A stretch of 64,000 bases of DNA from Gymnopilus junonius. Lineage: Eukaryota > Basidiomycota > Agaricomycetes > Agaricales > Galerinaceae. This document shows positions 21,201-33,881 of the stretch, in pieces. The stretch lies in assembly GCA_015501075.1 (NCBI GenBank), contig JADNYJ010000197.1, positions 1 to 64,000 of the forward strand. The letters are read 5' to 3'. A program made the translations under genes and the position numbers. The notes beneath the pieces are model-generated. The model was not told where the DNA came from, made no database searches, and saw only the letters and a list, made by a program, of their open reading frames with translations. The first letter of the stretch is position 1; each line of letters starts with the position of its first letter.

Positions 21201-21630
21201 AAGGTGTTTCAAGGTTCAAGAAAAGTCAAGATGGATCACATCTGTAACTCTGCTTTTGAATATGGGCCAAGTCTCCAAGCAAGTCTTTCTTGCATGTCAG
21301 CAGTGAAGGGTTCTGGTGCTTTGAACTGGTAATTGACAGAAGTATGGAAAGCCAGAGTTTTGTTGATGACCTCTATTATCTTGATAAAATCACAATGAGA
21401 AGAGCAACAAAAAAAGATGAGTAAGAAAGAGATACATTTTCCTTGATCACTGGGTCGACATTGACAGACTCAAAACAAGTTCTCAGGTCCTTCAGATTGA
21501 CCCCTTTCTGCCCACCAATGACTGCACAAGGATCAGTAGTCTGAACCCAGTCAGCTACACTGTGTCCATGAGAGGCACTGGCTGCAGCTATGAAACATGT
21601 GAGACATAAGATTCCATTAGGGATTAACAT
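18290..21630 (-). pseudogene. Secreted S41-family (CPAF-like) peptidase pseudogene
   Basis: Read on the minus strand from 21630. There is a signal peptide, then TDPCAVIGGQK, DPVIKEN, NKTLAFHTSVNYQ, APEPFTADM, HLDDGHCIWINLCY, TPEAFEVASAEF, GDFAQQSLFLNNSVTLT, SQFYMLKDGKTGAM, GPKPTTIPQAGLDTK, NNDADP and finally VAIVSNGR. These are ordered blocks of the fungal secreted S41 peptidase family. The copy is dead. There is a frameshift before the GHCIWIN block, a TGA inside that block where the family has Arg, a mariner-like insertion at 19071-20165, and truncation right where the catalytic-serine segment should follow NGR. Several original introns remain recognisable. Confidence 0.72.
19071..20165. 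mobile_element. Tc1/mariner-like non-autonomous element in S41 pseudogene
   Basis: Inverted ends CTGTACTAAATC...CAATT.GACA at 19071 and (reverse) 20165 match over about 25 n with three differences, and each end is flanked by TA. Removing the element and one TA rejoins the S41 frame exactly across Gly-Val-Ser-Gln, so the boundaries are well supported. The 1.1 kb interior has no transposase frame. TA target choice is typical of Tc1/mariner. Confidence 0.8.
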
Positions 21631-21797
21631 TGGAAGGGGAGAGTATACAAATCAGATCAGTACTCTGGGCTTTTAAGAAGATTGACTATGCCATCTCAGT
21701 TGTTCACGTACCATCTACAAGATAATTATGTATATAGTACAGAGGAACCATGGCCTAGAACGAGTCATTGAAAGGCATCGAAGGCTCGAGGCATGGG

Positions 21798-22005
21798 TGT
21801 AAGCATGCTCCCATGGATTTCCATATTTGTACTCACATACATAGTCACAACGGACACAAGTAACAGTAACTCGCTCTCTCTTCTCGATACCATCATCATC
21901 TCTCCCTTTCCCTTAGACGTGTCTTGACTCTCAAATAGATACCTCGTTCCTGTTCTCTTGGTCTGATCAGCCTTCTCAGTGTCGACGACTTCACGTTGTC
22001 TTACA
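21798..22005 (+). repeat. Left LTR
   Basis: 208 bp, starting TGTAAGCATGC and ending GTCTTACA. Five differences from the right LTR were counted by eye. Confidence 0.95.
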
Positions 22006-22358
22006 CTTTTTTTTGAACAGCCAATTGAGGTATGAATTACCAGTTATCATTGACTTTGTCAAAGCAGTCCAATTGAACCATGCATATAGTCATTCGACTC
22101 ACTGTATATCGCTTTTATTTTGCACACCTGGGCAAAATTTTGCCATCACCAGTCCCATTCTGCACACACTGTTGACCAGTTTCATAAACCAGAACCAGAA
22201 AACCGCATACATCCAGTCTCCATATACTGGCCAACTCTAGGCTGTCCAAACATCTCCATCACATACCACCTAGCCCTGATCAAGGACTCCTGTGTCCTCA
22301 ACGTAGATCTCGTAAATGTCCTGAACTGCAGAGCTCATCTCTGACCTCATTGCTGTAT

Positions 22359-23777
22359 ATGCCATCACAGTCCCCTGTTCTTCCACCTGAAACCCCCGAT
22401 TCCGACTCTTCTTATTACTCATCTTCTTCTGATTCTATTCTCTTGTTATCCAAGACACATATATCGATGCCTCCAGATATGTCTTCCAGCAAAATCACCA
22501 TCAGTACTCATGCGGTTGTGTCATGCCCTCCACTTATGTCTGCGGGGAAAATCACCCTGAAAGCTTGTTGGGATTTTCACACCCAATGCGACAATTTCTG
22601 GGTGAATGCCAAAAACCCCATTGATGAAGCTTCAAAGGTTACCCGCATACTTGGTTGCTTCGAGGACGATCTCATCAGCGATTGGATCTCTATTCACCGA
22701 GACTATCTCATTACACTGTCATTCTCCAAATTCATGGATATTTTCCGAGAGCGTTGGCTTCCCCTGAACTGGAAGGACGATGTGAAGACTAGTATTCTAT
22801 CTTCTCACCTTGACTACAAGAATGTTCGCTTTGAAAACTGGGCTTCCCAGGTTCAATCCTTGAATGTCTCCCTCCGCGGTACCGACGCACATTTTGATGA
22901 GGCTCGATTGAGATCTCAACTTGAGGCTGGCATTGACGAAGATTTGCAGGCCTCTGCTCAGGCTGCCAAAGCTCATGATATTACAGACCTCCAACAATGG
23001 ATCTCGAAGCTCGCAGACCTTGATTCTGTTTGTCATCGTGACCTTAAATGAATGGCAGATGCTGTTGAAGAATATGTGGCTCGTTCCAACAAGCATCCAG
23101 CTTTTGCCTCTTCCTCTCATTACATGAACACAAACCATTCTGGTCACTCAGGTTATGGGCCTTCTGGTCATGGATCCTCTGCCAATGCTGCCTCCTCTGC
23201 ATATTCTTTCCCTCCGGCATTGAAACCAAATGAGCATTTGGTCCTCGACACCTCAGAGGGTTGCTATAAATGTCGCAAGCCCTTCGCTGATCATATGGGA
23301 AGAAACTGCCATGAGAATCCACCTGCCCATAAGGGATACAAGGAACTCACCAAACAAGACTTCGAGCACCTGCGCCCAAAGAGTTGGGCACCAAAGTCTC
23401 AAAAAGCTATAACTGCACCAAAGTCTCAAAAAGCTATAACTGCATATACTGCTCTGTTTGGATTGGCCCCAGCTACCTCTTCTGCCATTGCTTCCATCGC
23501 CGAACCTACTCTCTCTGCCATTGACTCTAGCCACGATTTCATAGCTGCCATGTTTCCTTTGGCTACTGTGAATGTCCCCTCTGATGGCGAATTTTCTGGC
23601 ACTTCGGACAGCAGCTTTGGTTCTGTAAGTCATCCACCTCTGAAGGTTAAACACTTCACGTGGAATTGTCTGATTGATCCTGGTACAGATGATTTTCCAG
23701 TGAAGGTCCCCTTGTTGATTGACTGTGGTGCTCACATGGTTTTATTAGCCCGCAAACAGTTAAATGACTTGGGTTAA
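22359..23777 (+). pseudogene. Retrotransposon gag and protease region
   Basis: Capsid-like segment, then a CYKC...H....C zinc knuckle, then an aspartic-protease motif with DCG in place of the usual DSG or DTG. An in-frame TGA at 23049 splits gag. The frame ends with TAA at 23775, which overlaps an ATG in the next frame. A one-base loss in the short T run before it explains this better than a designed overlap, since the protease sense continues directly in the pol frame. Confidence 0.85.
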
Positions 23778-26700
23778 TGCCCTTGCCATTGCCTGATGGT
23801 CCCGAAGAAATTGAAGTTGCTATCAGTTATACAAAGAAGGAAACCTTGTCTCTGTCTCATTATGTTGAACTGCGTCCCCGTTCCACTGATTCCCGTTTTG
23901 TTTCTAAGCCCATTTGGGCCATTATCGCTCCTGGTCTCTGCATGCCAATCATTTTTGGACTACCGTTCCTTGTTGTTAATAAGATAGAATCGAATTACGC
24001 TCATCAAAAGTGTATCATTAAAGTGAATGGGTTGAAATATAACCTTCTAGAACCAGTGACTGCCCCTCCCACTCCTGAACGCCCTCACTTGAAAGAGCAG
24101 CTTCTGCAAAACAAGGCTACAAAAGCTAAGGTTCTGCTCGAGCTTTTGACAGTCTACCCCAAGAAGTGGCAAGCTCACCTGCAACCCCTGGAACCCATTA
24201 AGCCTCCTGACTTTATTGCATCCATCTTAAACCATATTGATTCACTTGAAACGGAATCTAAATTGACCCAATATGAACAAGACCTGCACTCCGAGTTTTC
24301 AACTGTTTTTGAACCCATTCCGCATGTCGATGATCTTCCACTCAAACTGTTGGCATGGATCACAATGAAGGATGCTAATCTGATGATCCAGAATCAGAAT
24401 TATGTGTGCCCTTGTAAGTGGCGAGATCCCTTCTATACCCTCTTGAACCAACACTTGGAAGCAGGGCGCATTCGTCCCTCATCTGCCCCTGCTGGCTCTG
24501 GCTGCTTTATCATTCCCAAGGCAGATCCTACTGTTCTTCCTCGTTGGGTTAACGACTATCGACAGTTAAATGCAAATACAGTCACTGATAGTTTTCCTCT
24601 GCCTCGCATCGATGATATTCTTGCGGACTGTGCTAAAGGCAAGATCTGGGCGACCATCGACATGACAAACAGTTTCTTTCAGACAAGGCTACATCCAGAT
24701 GACATGAAACTGACTGTGGTCAACACCCCTTGGGGTTTGTATGAATGGACGGTCATGCCTATGGGTATCAAGAACGCACCTTCAATTCACCAAAGACGTG
24801 TTACTGCGGCTTTGCGAAAATATATTGGTAAAATATGCCATGTCTACATGGATGATATCATCATTTGGTCAAACTCGATTGAGGAACACAAGCGTAACTT
24901 GGCACTTATTCTCCAGGCTCTGAAGGAGCATAAACTGTTCTGTAATCCAAAAAAGACAAGGTTATTTTGCAAGGAGATTTCATTCCTGGGCCATCGCATC
25001 TCGGAGAGAGGCATTGAGGCTGATGAACAGAAGGCCGATCGGATCAAGAAGTGGCCTACACCAAATTCTTCTCATGACGTTTGTAGCTTCCTTGGCCTTG
25101 TCCGTTACCTCTCTCCTTTTCTCCCAAACCTCGCAAAGTTCACAGTAATTCTGGATGAGCTCACTAGAAAGGAACACGACAAGAAGTTTCCTGGCTGGAC
25201 ACAACGTCACCAAACAGCTTTGGACTGCATCAAACGTCTAGCGACGTCGCCTGCATGTTTGACCACGATTGACCCCCTCTTAATGCCTAACCACAAGATT
25301 TTTGTGACCACCGATGCAAGTGATTATGGTTCCGGCGCAATGTTATCTTTTGGCCTTACCCACGACACTTCAAAACCTGTAGCCTATGACTCGCAATCAT
25401 TCAAAGGTCCTGAGCTAAACTATCCAGTACATGAGAAGGAAATGTTGGCAATTGTCCGGGCCCTCAAGAAATGGCGTACTGACCTCTTGGGCTATTGATT
25501 TGAAATTTGGACTGATCATAAGACCCTTGAACACTTTAGCCAACAGCGTGACCTGTCTCGTCGACAGATCCATTGGATGGAGTTTTTGTCCCACTACGAT
25601 GCCACCATAAAGTACATACCTGGTGAAAAGAACGGCGTGGCCGATGCCTTATCCCGTCTACGAGAACCTGCAATGCAGGGAATTGCATCAATATTCAGCT
25701 CTTCAGGTGGTTCCGTCAAATCAAGTCTTCAATTGGATGATGCGATCCTGCGAGACATTCAAGCTGGGTATGCTAATGATGCATTTGTTCAGAAACTGAC
25801 AGCAGCTAGCGCTGGAATGCACTCAGTCCGCCATGAGAAGGGTTTCTGGTTCATCAAGGATCGTCTGGTCGTCCCAGCAGTCCCTAAGGTTCGTGAAACC
25901 CTGTTCCGCCTTGCACATGACTGTCTTGGTCACTTTGGTACAGATAAGTCATACGCCACGCTCCGCGACTCGTTTTATTGGCCCAATATGCGGCACGACT
26001 TGGAGGAAGTGTACATTCCCTCCTGCGTGGACTGTCAGCGAAACAAATCCAGAACATCAAAACCTTTTGGGCCCTTACACCCACTTCCCATTCCCGATCA
26101 GCATTGCGATTCGGTTGCGATTGATTTCATTGGCCCGTTGCCCTTGGACAGTGGTTTTGATGCATTGGTTACATTTACTGACCGACTTGGCTCCGACATA
26201 CAGATTGTTCCAATGACTACAAAACTCACCGCTGAGGAACTAGCAGAGTTATTCTTTGACAAATGGTACTGTGAAAATGGTTTGCCTTCTGATATTGTCT
26301 CGGACCGTGACAAGCTTTTCATGTCGCGATTTTGGAAGACATTGCATAAACTAACAGGTATCAAGTTGAAGATGTCGACTAGCTATCACCCGGAAACCGA
26401 CGGCTCCAGCGAGAGGACCAACAAGACTGTTATTCAATGCATTCGGTTTGCTGTGGAGCATGATCAACGTGGATGGGTTCGAGCCATTCCCAAGATCCGA
26501 TTTGACATTATGAGCACAAGGAATCGTTCCACCGGATACACTCCCTTCCAACTTCGATTTGGACGATCTCCACGTGTTCTGCCTCCTTTTATACCCACCC
26601 AACCTCGTACCCCCGAAAACAACACAGCAGAGACAATCATAGAACAGATGCAGCCCCTTGTTCTAGAAGCACAGGACAACTTGATAAGTGCCAAGGTCAC

Positions 26701-27217
26701 TCAGGCTTATCATGCTAACAAAAGGCGACATTTAGATTTTCCATTCACCATTGGAGACCGTGTTGTGTTGTCCACGGAAAATCGCCACCGCCAGTACAAG
26801 ACAGGCGATTCAACGCGTGTTGCAAAGTTCATTCCTCGATATGATGGGCCTCATCGAATCATCGCGGTCAATGAACGTCACTCAACTGTCACTTTGGATC
26901 TCCCCAATGCTACCAGCATTTTCCCGGTTTTCCACACCTCAGAGGTTTTACCCTTTAAGGAGAACAACAATGAGCTTTTCCCCTCACGCGCTCTCAATCC
27001 CCCGGCCCCCGTGGTCATCAATGGTGAGGAAGAGTTTTTCATTGACAAGATTGTAGATGAGCGGACAAATCGGAGAACACATGCCACGGAATACCTCATC
27101 AGGTGGCAAGGAGAAGGCCCTGAAGGTGACAAGTGGCTTCCTCACTCTGAACTCGAAGACTGCAAGGCCCTGGATGTTTGGCTGGCTAGGAAGAATTCTA
27201 CTTCTACGGCGGTTTAG
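23777..27217 (+). pseudogene. Retrotransposon pol region with chromodomain
   Basis: Reverse transcriptase with the YMDDI active-site motif, RNase H with TTDASDYGSGA, integrase with an HHCC zinc finger (HDCLGHFG ... CVDCQRNK), and a DDE core running from DFIGPLP through the SDRDKLF segment to the Glu of GSSERTN. The C-terminal 55 residues are a chromodomain (EYLIRWQGEGPEGDKWLP), which in chromoviruses steers integration to heterochromatin. A TGA at 25496 interrupts RNase H just before the FEIWTDHKTLEHF segment. The integrase half is otherwise open. Confidence 0.92.
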
Positions 27218-27354
27218 TGTAGTCTTCGCCCTGCCAGCCGGTAGCTTTTTCCCACTGGGTTTTTTAATGCACCCGCGCTGCACACTGTTCAACCCCCCCC
27301 TTTTTTTAAATTGCTTTCATTTATGTTCTACCTAGTACACATTTCTCTTCGATA

Positions 27355-27365
27355 GCGGGGGAGGG
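27355..27365 (+). other. Polypurine tract
   Basis: GCGGGGGAGGG directly abuts the right LTR, as needed for plus-strand priming. Confidence 0.6.
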
Positions 27366-27573
27366 TGTAAGCATGCTCACATGGATTTCCATATTTGTAC
27401 TCACGTACATAGTCACAACGGACACAAGTAACAGTAACTCGCTCTCTCTTCTCGATACCATCATCATCTCTCCCTTTCCCTTAGACGCGTCTTGACTCTC
27501 GAATAGATACCTCGTTCCTGTTCTCTTGGTCTGATCAGCCTTCTCAGTGTCGACGACTTCACGTCGTCTTACA
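27366..27573 (+). repeat. Right LTR
   Basis: 208 bp, same ends as the left LTR, followed by the ATGGG target copy. Confidence 0.95.
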
Positions 27574-28760
27574 ATGGGGTGTGAAACACTATTGGCGTAT
27601 GGCATGTGGAACATGAAAGGGTGGTGGTAAATGAAGAACAAGCAATTTAAATGAACCTCACAGCAGCATTAATAGAGTGGGGATTTCATAACACCTCCTG
27701 CATAGTCAGTTCAGTATGATTTTCATTTGAAAAATTCATGGCTACCGAATACAGTGGACTGACTTTGGAAGAAAGCGCAAGGCCGCAAGCTACGACCTGG
27801 TCATTGGCCAATACCTTGGAGTGGAAGAGAGGGCAATGAGAAGAACTTAAGAATAGATTTCCTTCGTGGGACATCTTAGTAAAAGGGTTGTGCGAAGAGC
27901 TGTTGAGGAATAAGATTAAAATTGGGCAAAAAACTCTGCCTTCTTCAGTGGCATGAGAACCCTGAATGACCTCTTCTTGAAAAAAGAGTCATCGTTGATG
28001 GAGGCCAGGGTTTCAGGGTCTGGAGCCTCATCCAGTCCGTTAACTGGTTCTGTGATGCTTTAATGGTCATCAAGAGTTTCTCCATGCCATTTCCGTATGA
28101 CATCGACAACAGGCTCCAGGCCAGTTGTAATCGGTGGTATTGGTCCGCTGGGAACGAGATCGCGCAGTATTAGGTGGGAGTATAATGATTGGTCGAGGTG
28201 CCAAGGCCAGTAATTTGTCGAGAAAAATATAATGCACTGAGGATTTAGAGCATCATTAACATTGATGCATAACGTTAAAATAAGCAGACATCTCACTCTG
28301 GATAGATGCAGAAAAAGAATAAAGACACACTGTTGGCAGACAATCGGAACGTGCATTGGCCGAGATGGGTCAGGTACTCGGGAATATTGTGCAGGACAAG
28401 GAAAGTTCAGAAATAGCGAAGAACTGTCTAAGAGGGCGTATTGTATCAAGATGTTTTAGTAGTAGTCCAGTGACCCATGCGTGTATAGAAGGCGGGATAT
28501 TGTGGGCATTGCTGAGTATTATAGAGTATTGGCAGCCCAGGCCCATTGAGCGGAACTGAACCGACAAAATTGTGAGTTCCAGCATGGTGCTCGCAGGTAA
28601 TCATGATTGAGAAATACCTGCAACTAGAGAAAAGCAGCATAAAACTAGAATGTCAGAAAGCCTGGCCCTGGTCGCTAAATCAGGGATAGGGAGGATTCCG
28701 GAAGTCATTCCTAATGGCATTCAGTCACGAATATCTTCAGTTTTACACTTTAAAGCTTCA
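27574..28760 (-). pseudogene. Unidentified degraded coding remnants
   Basis: On the minus strand, stretches of good codon sense survive. One is a segment ending VIRKWHGETLDDH, then a stop, then a further readable tail to about 27930 that ends KKAEFFAQF. Another lies at 28450-28620 around NFVGSVPLNGPGLP. A possible old intron interrupts the first. I could not name the family. These pieces lie between the retrotransposon and the DAM1 fragment and are not expected to make protein. Confidence 0.4.
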
Positions 28761-28936
28761 TTTCATGCCTTTGACATTAGCCTGGAATGCTTCCCTTTCG
28801 TCAAGGAATTGGGGCTCGGCTGGTTCAACAAAATACGATTTGGGTAGGGCATCTTGACATGGGGCCGAGAGTCTGAACGGTGCAGCGACACTGCAAATTG
28901 TGCAATGGAAAAGAACTCGGGCGAGGCACGTGACAA
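28761..28936 (-). pseudogene. Truncated copy of DAM1 5' end
   Basis: Minus-strand sequence parallels the DAM1 leader and first exon. The leader TTGTCACGTGC is kept, the start ATG reads ATT, and FLDEREAFQANVKGMK matches FLDETEALQANVEGMK in the intact gene before a stop. Intervening codons are scrambled by indels. It lies about 11 kb upstream of the intact DAM1, in the same orientation. Confidence 0.75.
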
Positions 28937-29157
28937 ACGCGTTGGTTGATTTTTTTTTTGCAAATTCAAACTGTAACCCGTCCGCGGACTATCCGATAGC
29001 CATATAGCATTGAAATATATGGTGAAGCAAACTGTACACCTAGAGGCTACACGTATAAACAATACAGGCCAATGTCTGTGCTTGAGGAATAAAACATTTC
29101 TAATATCATTACTCAATAAAGTTTAGATTAATTCGAACTTTCAAATCTCCCTAGTGC
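28937..29157. other. Short AT-rich gap
   Basis: Between the DAM1 fragment and the stop of the condensin gene; nothing recognised. Confidence 0.4.
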
Positions 29158-32100
29158 TCAGTATCCACCAAAGTCATCCGAGTACGCATCTGGAGGCGGC
29201 GTAAGCGGACTCATTGGAGGCTCCTGAGTCTCCAACGCATTCGCGACTTCGTCGGCGTCTTCGTTGTCCTCATCCTGCTCGGAAGGTTCGGGGGTAGGCT
29301 CCTTAGCTTTCTTGGTCCTTCCTTTTATTGTACGCGATCGTGTTCGGCGTGTGGGCTTCCTGGGAGTAGGACTTGATGGACCTTCAGAGTCCGAGTCTGC
29401 AGGAGTAGTCTCCTCGACTGCTACTTTTCTGAAATTGGACGTCAGCCTAATTACATTGCTCAAAAAGACAAGATTTCTTACAAAGGAGCCTTCACCCTTG
29501 TCCTCTTTCTGTTGGCAGGTGAGTTCACGGCACCTGAGCCAGGGGTGTGTACACGCCTAGAAAGTTACGCCTCAGAAAGCATTCAAGTTTAATATTGTTG
29601 CTACGTTTCACTCACTTGACACCCTTTTTCTTTGGTGTCACAGTTACGGGTGGTGGGATATTCTCTTCGTCAGAGTCATAATCGTCCTCCGATCCTTCCT
29701 GGGTAACTCTGAGGTGGAAGGGTGAGCATCAATTTTAGATAATGTCGGGTGACATACGATTTGCGACTTCGAGTCGTGACCTTTGGTTTCTTCGTTGATT
29801 TGCGGGTCGCTTGCTTACCGCGTTTTGGAGGAGGCGGAGGCGATGGAGATCTAGAGCTCCATCAGAATAAAAGGATCCATAGCTTAGATGAGGGCGCACT
29901 CATCACTCCTCTCACGAACTTCTTGCTCAGTTTCGTCCCCAGCTTTACTGCAGAGACTTTGCGATCAAACACAATCATGGCAAAGAAGAAACATATCCTC
30001 ACCTTTTCTCGCTTTCCTCCACTTCTGTACCTGCCTCATCTTCAGTATGTTGTTCATCTTTCTCTTGTTCCTTGCTATCTTCCTCGTCGTCTTCTTCCTC
30101 TTCCTCGTCATTTTCATCTCGCTGTCGTGCTTTCCGTTTGCCTTTTGCACGCGCCCGAATACGCCCATCGTCTCCTTCCTCTGGGACATCCACGCCAATA
30201 CGTTGATAGATATCACGGAATTCGTCATCGATGAAATCTTGGGGATTGATGCCGTCTATCTCTTTTTCGAACATCTTTGAGAATCGGTCCTTGAAGCGAT
30301 CAAATATCTTCTCCACAGCGGAATTATCAAAAGGCGTTTGCTATCATCGAGCAGAGTTAATAAACAATGTTTGAAGCACATGATATAAGGCCGTACCTCC
30401 TCGTGATATGAAAGAAGAATGTTCAACTTGTGAATTGAGCGGTTGTCCAAGCCGGGTTCGATTTGCACCTGACCAAGAAGCTGGCACAAGGTCTTTTGTT
30501 GGTCCACTTTGTTACTGTTCAGAAACGAAATTGGAACGATCATCAAAATGCACATACCTGTTCGATCAGAATCGTAAAGCGCGACCAATATCTCAACGGC
30601 GACGTTGACGTGGGAGGCTTGGTCCTTCGGGCCCTCGACCTCACTTTAAAAAAATGAAAGTTAGCATGAGGACATTTATGCAGTCAAAACAAAAGGCGAC
30701 GCTCACATTTGGGCAGCCTTTTGTGGATTTGTCCAATCCACCATAAGCAAGCCAAATTGGTGTAGTGAAATCATTTCCTGATCTTCATCCAGATCTTCAT
30801 GCATGCGAAGAGCAAGGTCGAAGGTCGACATAAATATCTGTTCAAGCCCAGTCAGAAACGACAATTTCAAGACCACTAGAAGATAAAGAACTTACCGATG
30901 ACATCCGAATTTGGCTTTCACGAGATGAATACGAATAGACGGGGAAGAAATATGAAAGACATTGGCGAAGTTCTTGATTGTCAACCGTATTGGGCGAAAT
31001 GTACAGCAAGGCCAAACAGGTCAGAACCTGCCAGCAATTCATTTACGTGTCAAGCCATAAACATGAAATGGCGTGGGCGTACCTTTGGTTCTGTGATTAT
31101 GCCAGCCAGCAGGAGCTTGCAAAGTCCTGTCACAAGGATAGCCTGGGCTTCCGGTGATTCTTCTGCTTCCAGTATTTGTAACAAGAAGTCAACAAGTTGC
31201 TTGACCTAGGCCGAGCCATAACTTCAGCTGCCGCATGCGTGCATGACTGACTATAGGACCGGCTTACAGTTTCTTCCGAACGGCCAAAGAACTCTTGGTC
31301 GTACATGATAAGCAAATCCATAATGATTTTCAGTACTTGGACCTTGAGCTCGCTGGGAGCGTTTTGCGCCTGGCTGAGGAAGAGTTGGAACGAGCTCAAG
31401 GCCATGTTCTGAATAAAGCCACAAAGCAATGAGAATGCAGTCAGATAATAACGGAATGAGTTCATACCTTGGCGATCAAACAACATAATCCAAGGCTGAC
31501 GAGAGCCTTCTCCCTCATGGCCAGTTCTTTCCTTTTGACAGAGGGTATAATAAGATCACCCAGAATTCCTTCAAGAGTTGAGTTGTCCTCGAACGTCTGT
31601 AGATAACCGAGGGAAGGGCTTAAGAACGTAAAAATTAAGAGGAAAGGAAATCACGTACTCCATTGACGCGTTCCAGCATTGCTATACACAGCATAAGGCA
31701 CCGAATGTCGGTAAGGTCAGCCTGGACGCGTTCTTCAGGTGACATGTCTTGCCGGTCCTTCCTCCGCACCGACTTATCCCTCTTAATCGTCGCCTGTGAG
31801 ACGTCAGATTGGTTGTCGTCGATCTAGGCAGAAAGGCGTGAGCAACAGATACAAAGAAAAGCAGACTAAGTATTTTACTGGAGGCTCTTCTGCGTTCTCA
31901 GCGTCTTCTTCGCCTTCTCGAAGCTCTACGACAATTTCTACAATAACACGTATGAGGTCCCGCTCGGAAGGCATAATTTTCTTTAGCACATCCAAACAGC
32001 GTTCAATCAAGCCGGGCGGGAGTTGAGGATGGGCCAACATGTCCTCTGAGATAAATTGCTCAGCACCAGCAATTTCAGACAACTGAAGAGCAGAAAAGAA

Positions 32101-33881
32101 CTTGACTTACTGACAACAGAGAACACCTTCCTCCGACCAATTTCATCGGCATAATCCAATTTGAGCGCCATCCGTAGAAGTTCACTCATGACAACTTCGC
32201 GCTTAGCGAGTTCTTCTTCCAACTCGTCATTTTCTTCTTCCTCCAACCCCGCTCGCAACAATTTTGCTGTTTCGATTTCTTCCAACACCGCCAGGAGGCC
32301 ATTATACGCCTCTTGGACATGGAAAGCAAATGCGGTAACGACAGGCAGGGAGGCACTTTCCAGTCGACCTTCATTCTTGGTGCTGACACATTGTTCGACA
32401 AACACGCGAGCTAATACAGCAGACTCTGGTGTCAACTCCTTCCAATACGCGTCTATGACAATATAAGGATCAACGTTAGTATATTAAGAGATTAACATAC
32501 CTGGAAAGACAAAAACGTCCACGACATCCGGTCTTGTAGTGAAGATCGACAACACAGCGTCAACAGCGACAGCTTCGCCAGGTCCAATCACATCAAAAAG
32601 ACCCAAAAAGCTAATGAGGCCCTTCATAACCCCTCCATCGTCGCCCTCCCACGTAAAATGGGATTCCTCCGCCTCCTTGGACCCAGCAAGCACAACATCA
32701 AACCACGACGTGACCAGTTTACCCGCTGCAACTCTGACAGCAGGTTCCCTGTCGCCCAAGCCGTCTTTAACGATCTGCTCGCGCTGGGCTATCGTCAGAT
32801 GGCGCGGATGCGCGAGCTTGGGTTGTAGGACCCCGGAATAGACGAGTTTGCGAGTGACAGGGTCGATGTCGCGTGTTCGAGTGAGGACGGCATCTACAGT
32901 TGCTGGCGCGAGAGGAACATGCAAGAGAGCTGCGCGGCGGACTTCACTAAGGGGAACAATGTCAGTATTAGGAAAAGTCGGTGGGATAGGAGAACATACG
33001 CTGCTGGGTCTGTGGAAATTGCTTCTAGGAGAGTCTGCAAAATGGTTTGCTCGCCATCCTCTACTTCGTCGCTGCCCACTAATCTAGACAGGGCGATGAC
33101 AGCGTGCGTCCTGATTATAGTTTCTTTATCATTAAGACGATCCGTCAGTGCTTCTCGGAGGTCATTGTATGTATCTTCACTGCAGCACATTAATTAGAAA
33201 TAATACGGCGCGCAAGACGATAATTTATACTTGCTCAATTTCACCCAGATGCGAAATCATTTCAGCCACAATTTGAATGCACCGGTAACGGACGACCTTG
33301 TTCTTCGCCACGAAGCCTTGGAGGAGCCAAGTCAATAGGTGAGAGACGAATCTCGAAGTCGGTGTGTCTTCATCCTCCTCAATGACCTGTCCATTCCCAG
33401 TCGACGCAGACGAAGACGAAGCAGTTTTAGACTTTGCCTCAATCACTGCAATCCAAAAAAAAATCAATGAACCACAGGTACAAAACAACCCAATCTTTGC
33501 CTCTAGCAACAACACACCTTTCTCATTCATAAATTTCACAAACGCCCCAACGTACTTGACGATCCGATCCGCTGTCGCCGGGCCCTTCTTCACCACCAAC
33601 ACCCTCGCAAGCATATCAATAAACACATCCTGGAACGCCTTCTCCGCAACCAAAATTTCCCCGGGCGCAACGCCATTCTTGCCCTTATCCTTAGTAGTCT
33701 TAGTCTTAGTGGGCTGCCTCACCCCGGCGGCTTTGGTTTGGATCTTGTACAGCGCTACGCAGTTCTTCTTGTGGTTCGCCAATGACGACTGGGCTTGCTC
33801 AAAGATGGCGGAAATGGGTTCTTGTAGATCGTCGAGGGTGTTGTCCGCCTGGGGCTTGGATTTGGCCGACGACGGTGCCAT
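29158..33881 (-). CDS. YCG1: Condensin complex subunit 3 (CAP-G/Ycg1)
   Basis: HEAT-repeat subunit of condensin, binding DNA with the kleisin Brn1 for mitotic chromosome compaction. Many short introns; first exons are 33518-33881, 33235-33445 and from 33179. The N-terminus has QEPISAIFEQAQSSLANHKKN. HEAT repeats follow, including TDRLNDKETIIRTHAVIALSRL, then EVRRAALLHVPL and RTRDIDPVTRKLVY, a characteristic CAP-G block. Later exons supply the C-terminal Cnd3 region. The tail is basic then acidic (RRTRSRTIKGRTKK ... DDFGGY). The second intron uses a GC donor: GCAAGT at 33234 to CAG at 33180. Only the GC-AG reading keeps the frame. The 3' exon chain was not traced base by base. Confidence 0.88.

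Larger units (their letters stand above)
21798..27573 (+). mobile_element. Ty3/Gypsy chromovirus retrotransposon, defective
   Basis: 5,776 bp with 208-bp LTRs (TG...CA) and a 5-bp target duplication ATGGG at 21793-21797 and 27574-27578. Order is gag with zinc knuckle, protease, reverse transcriptase, RNase H, integrase and C-terminal chromodomain. A purine-rich tract abuts the right LTR. No convincing tRNA complement was seen after the left LTR. Three coding breaks are present: TGA at 23049, a one-base frame change near 23773, and TGA at 25496. The element sits just upstream of the S41 pseudogene start. Confidence 0.95.

Noticed and set aside
23770..23780. TAATG overlap as designed stop-restart between gag and pol
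   Set aside because: Protease sense continues directly across frames if one T is added, and the copy has two other lesions; a simple deletion is more likely.
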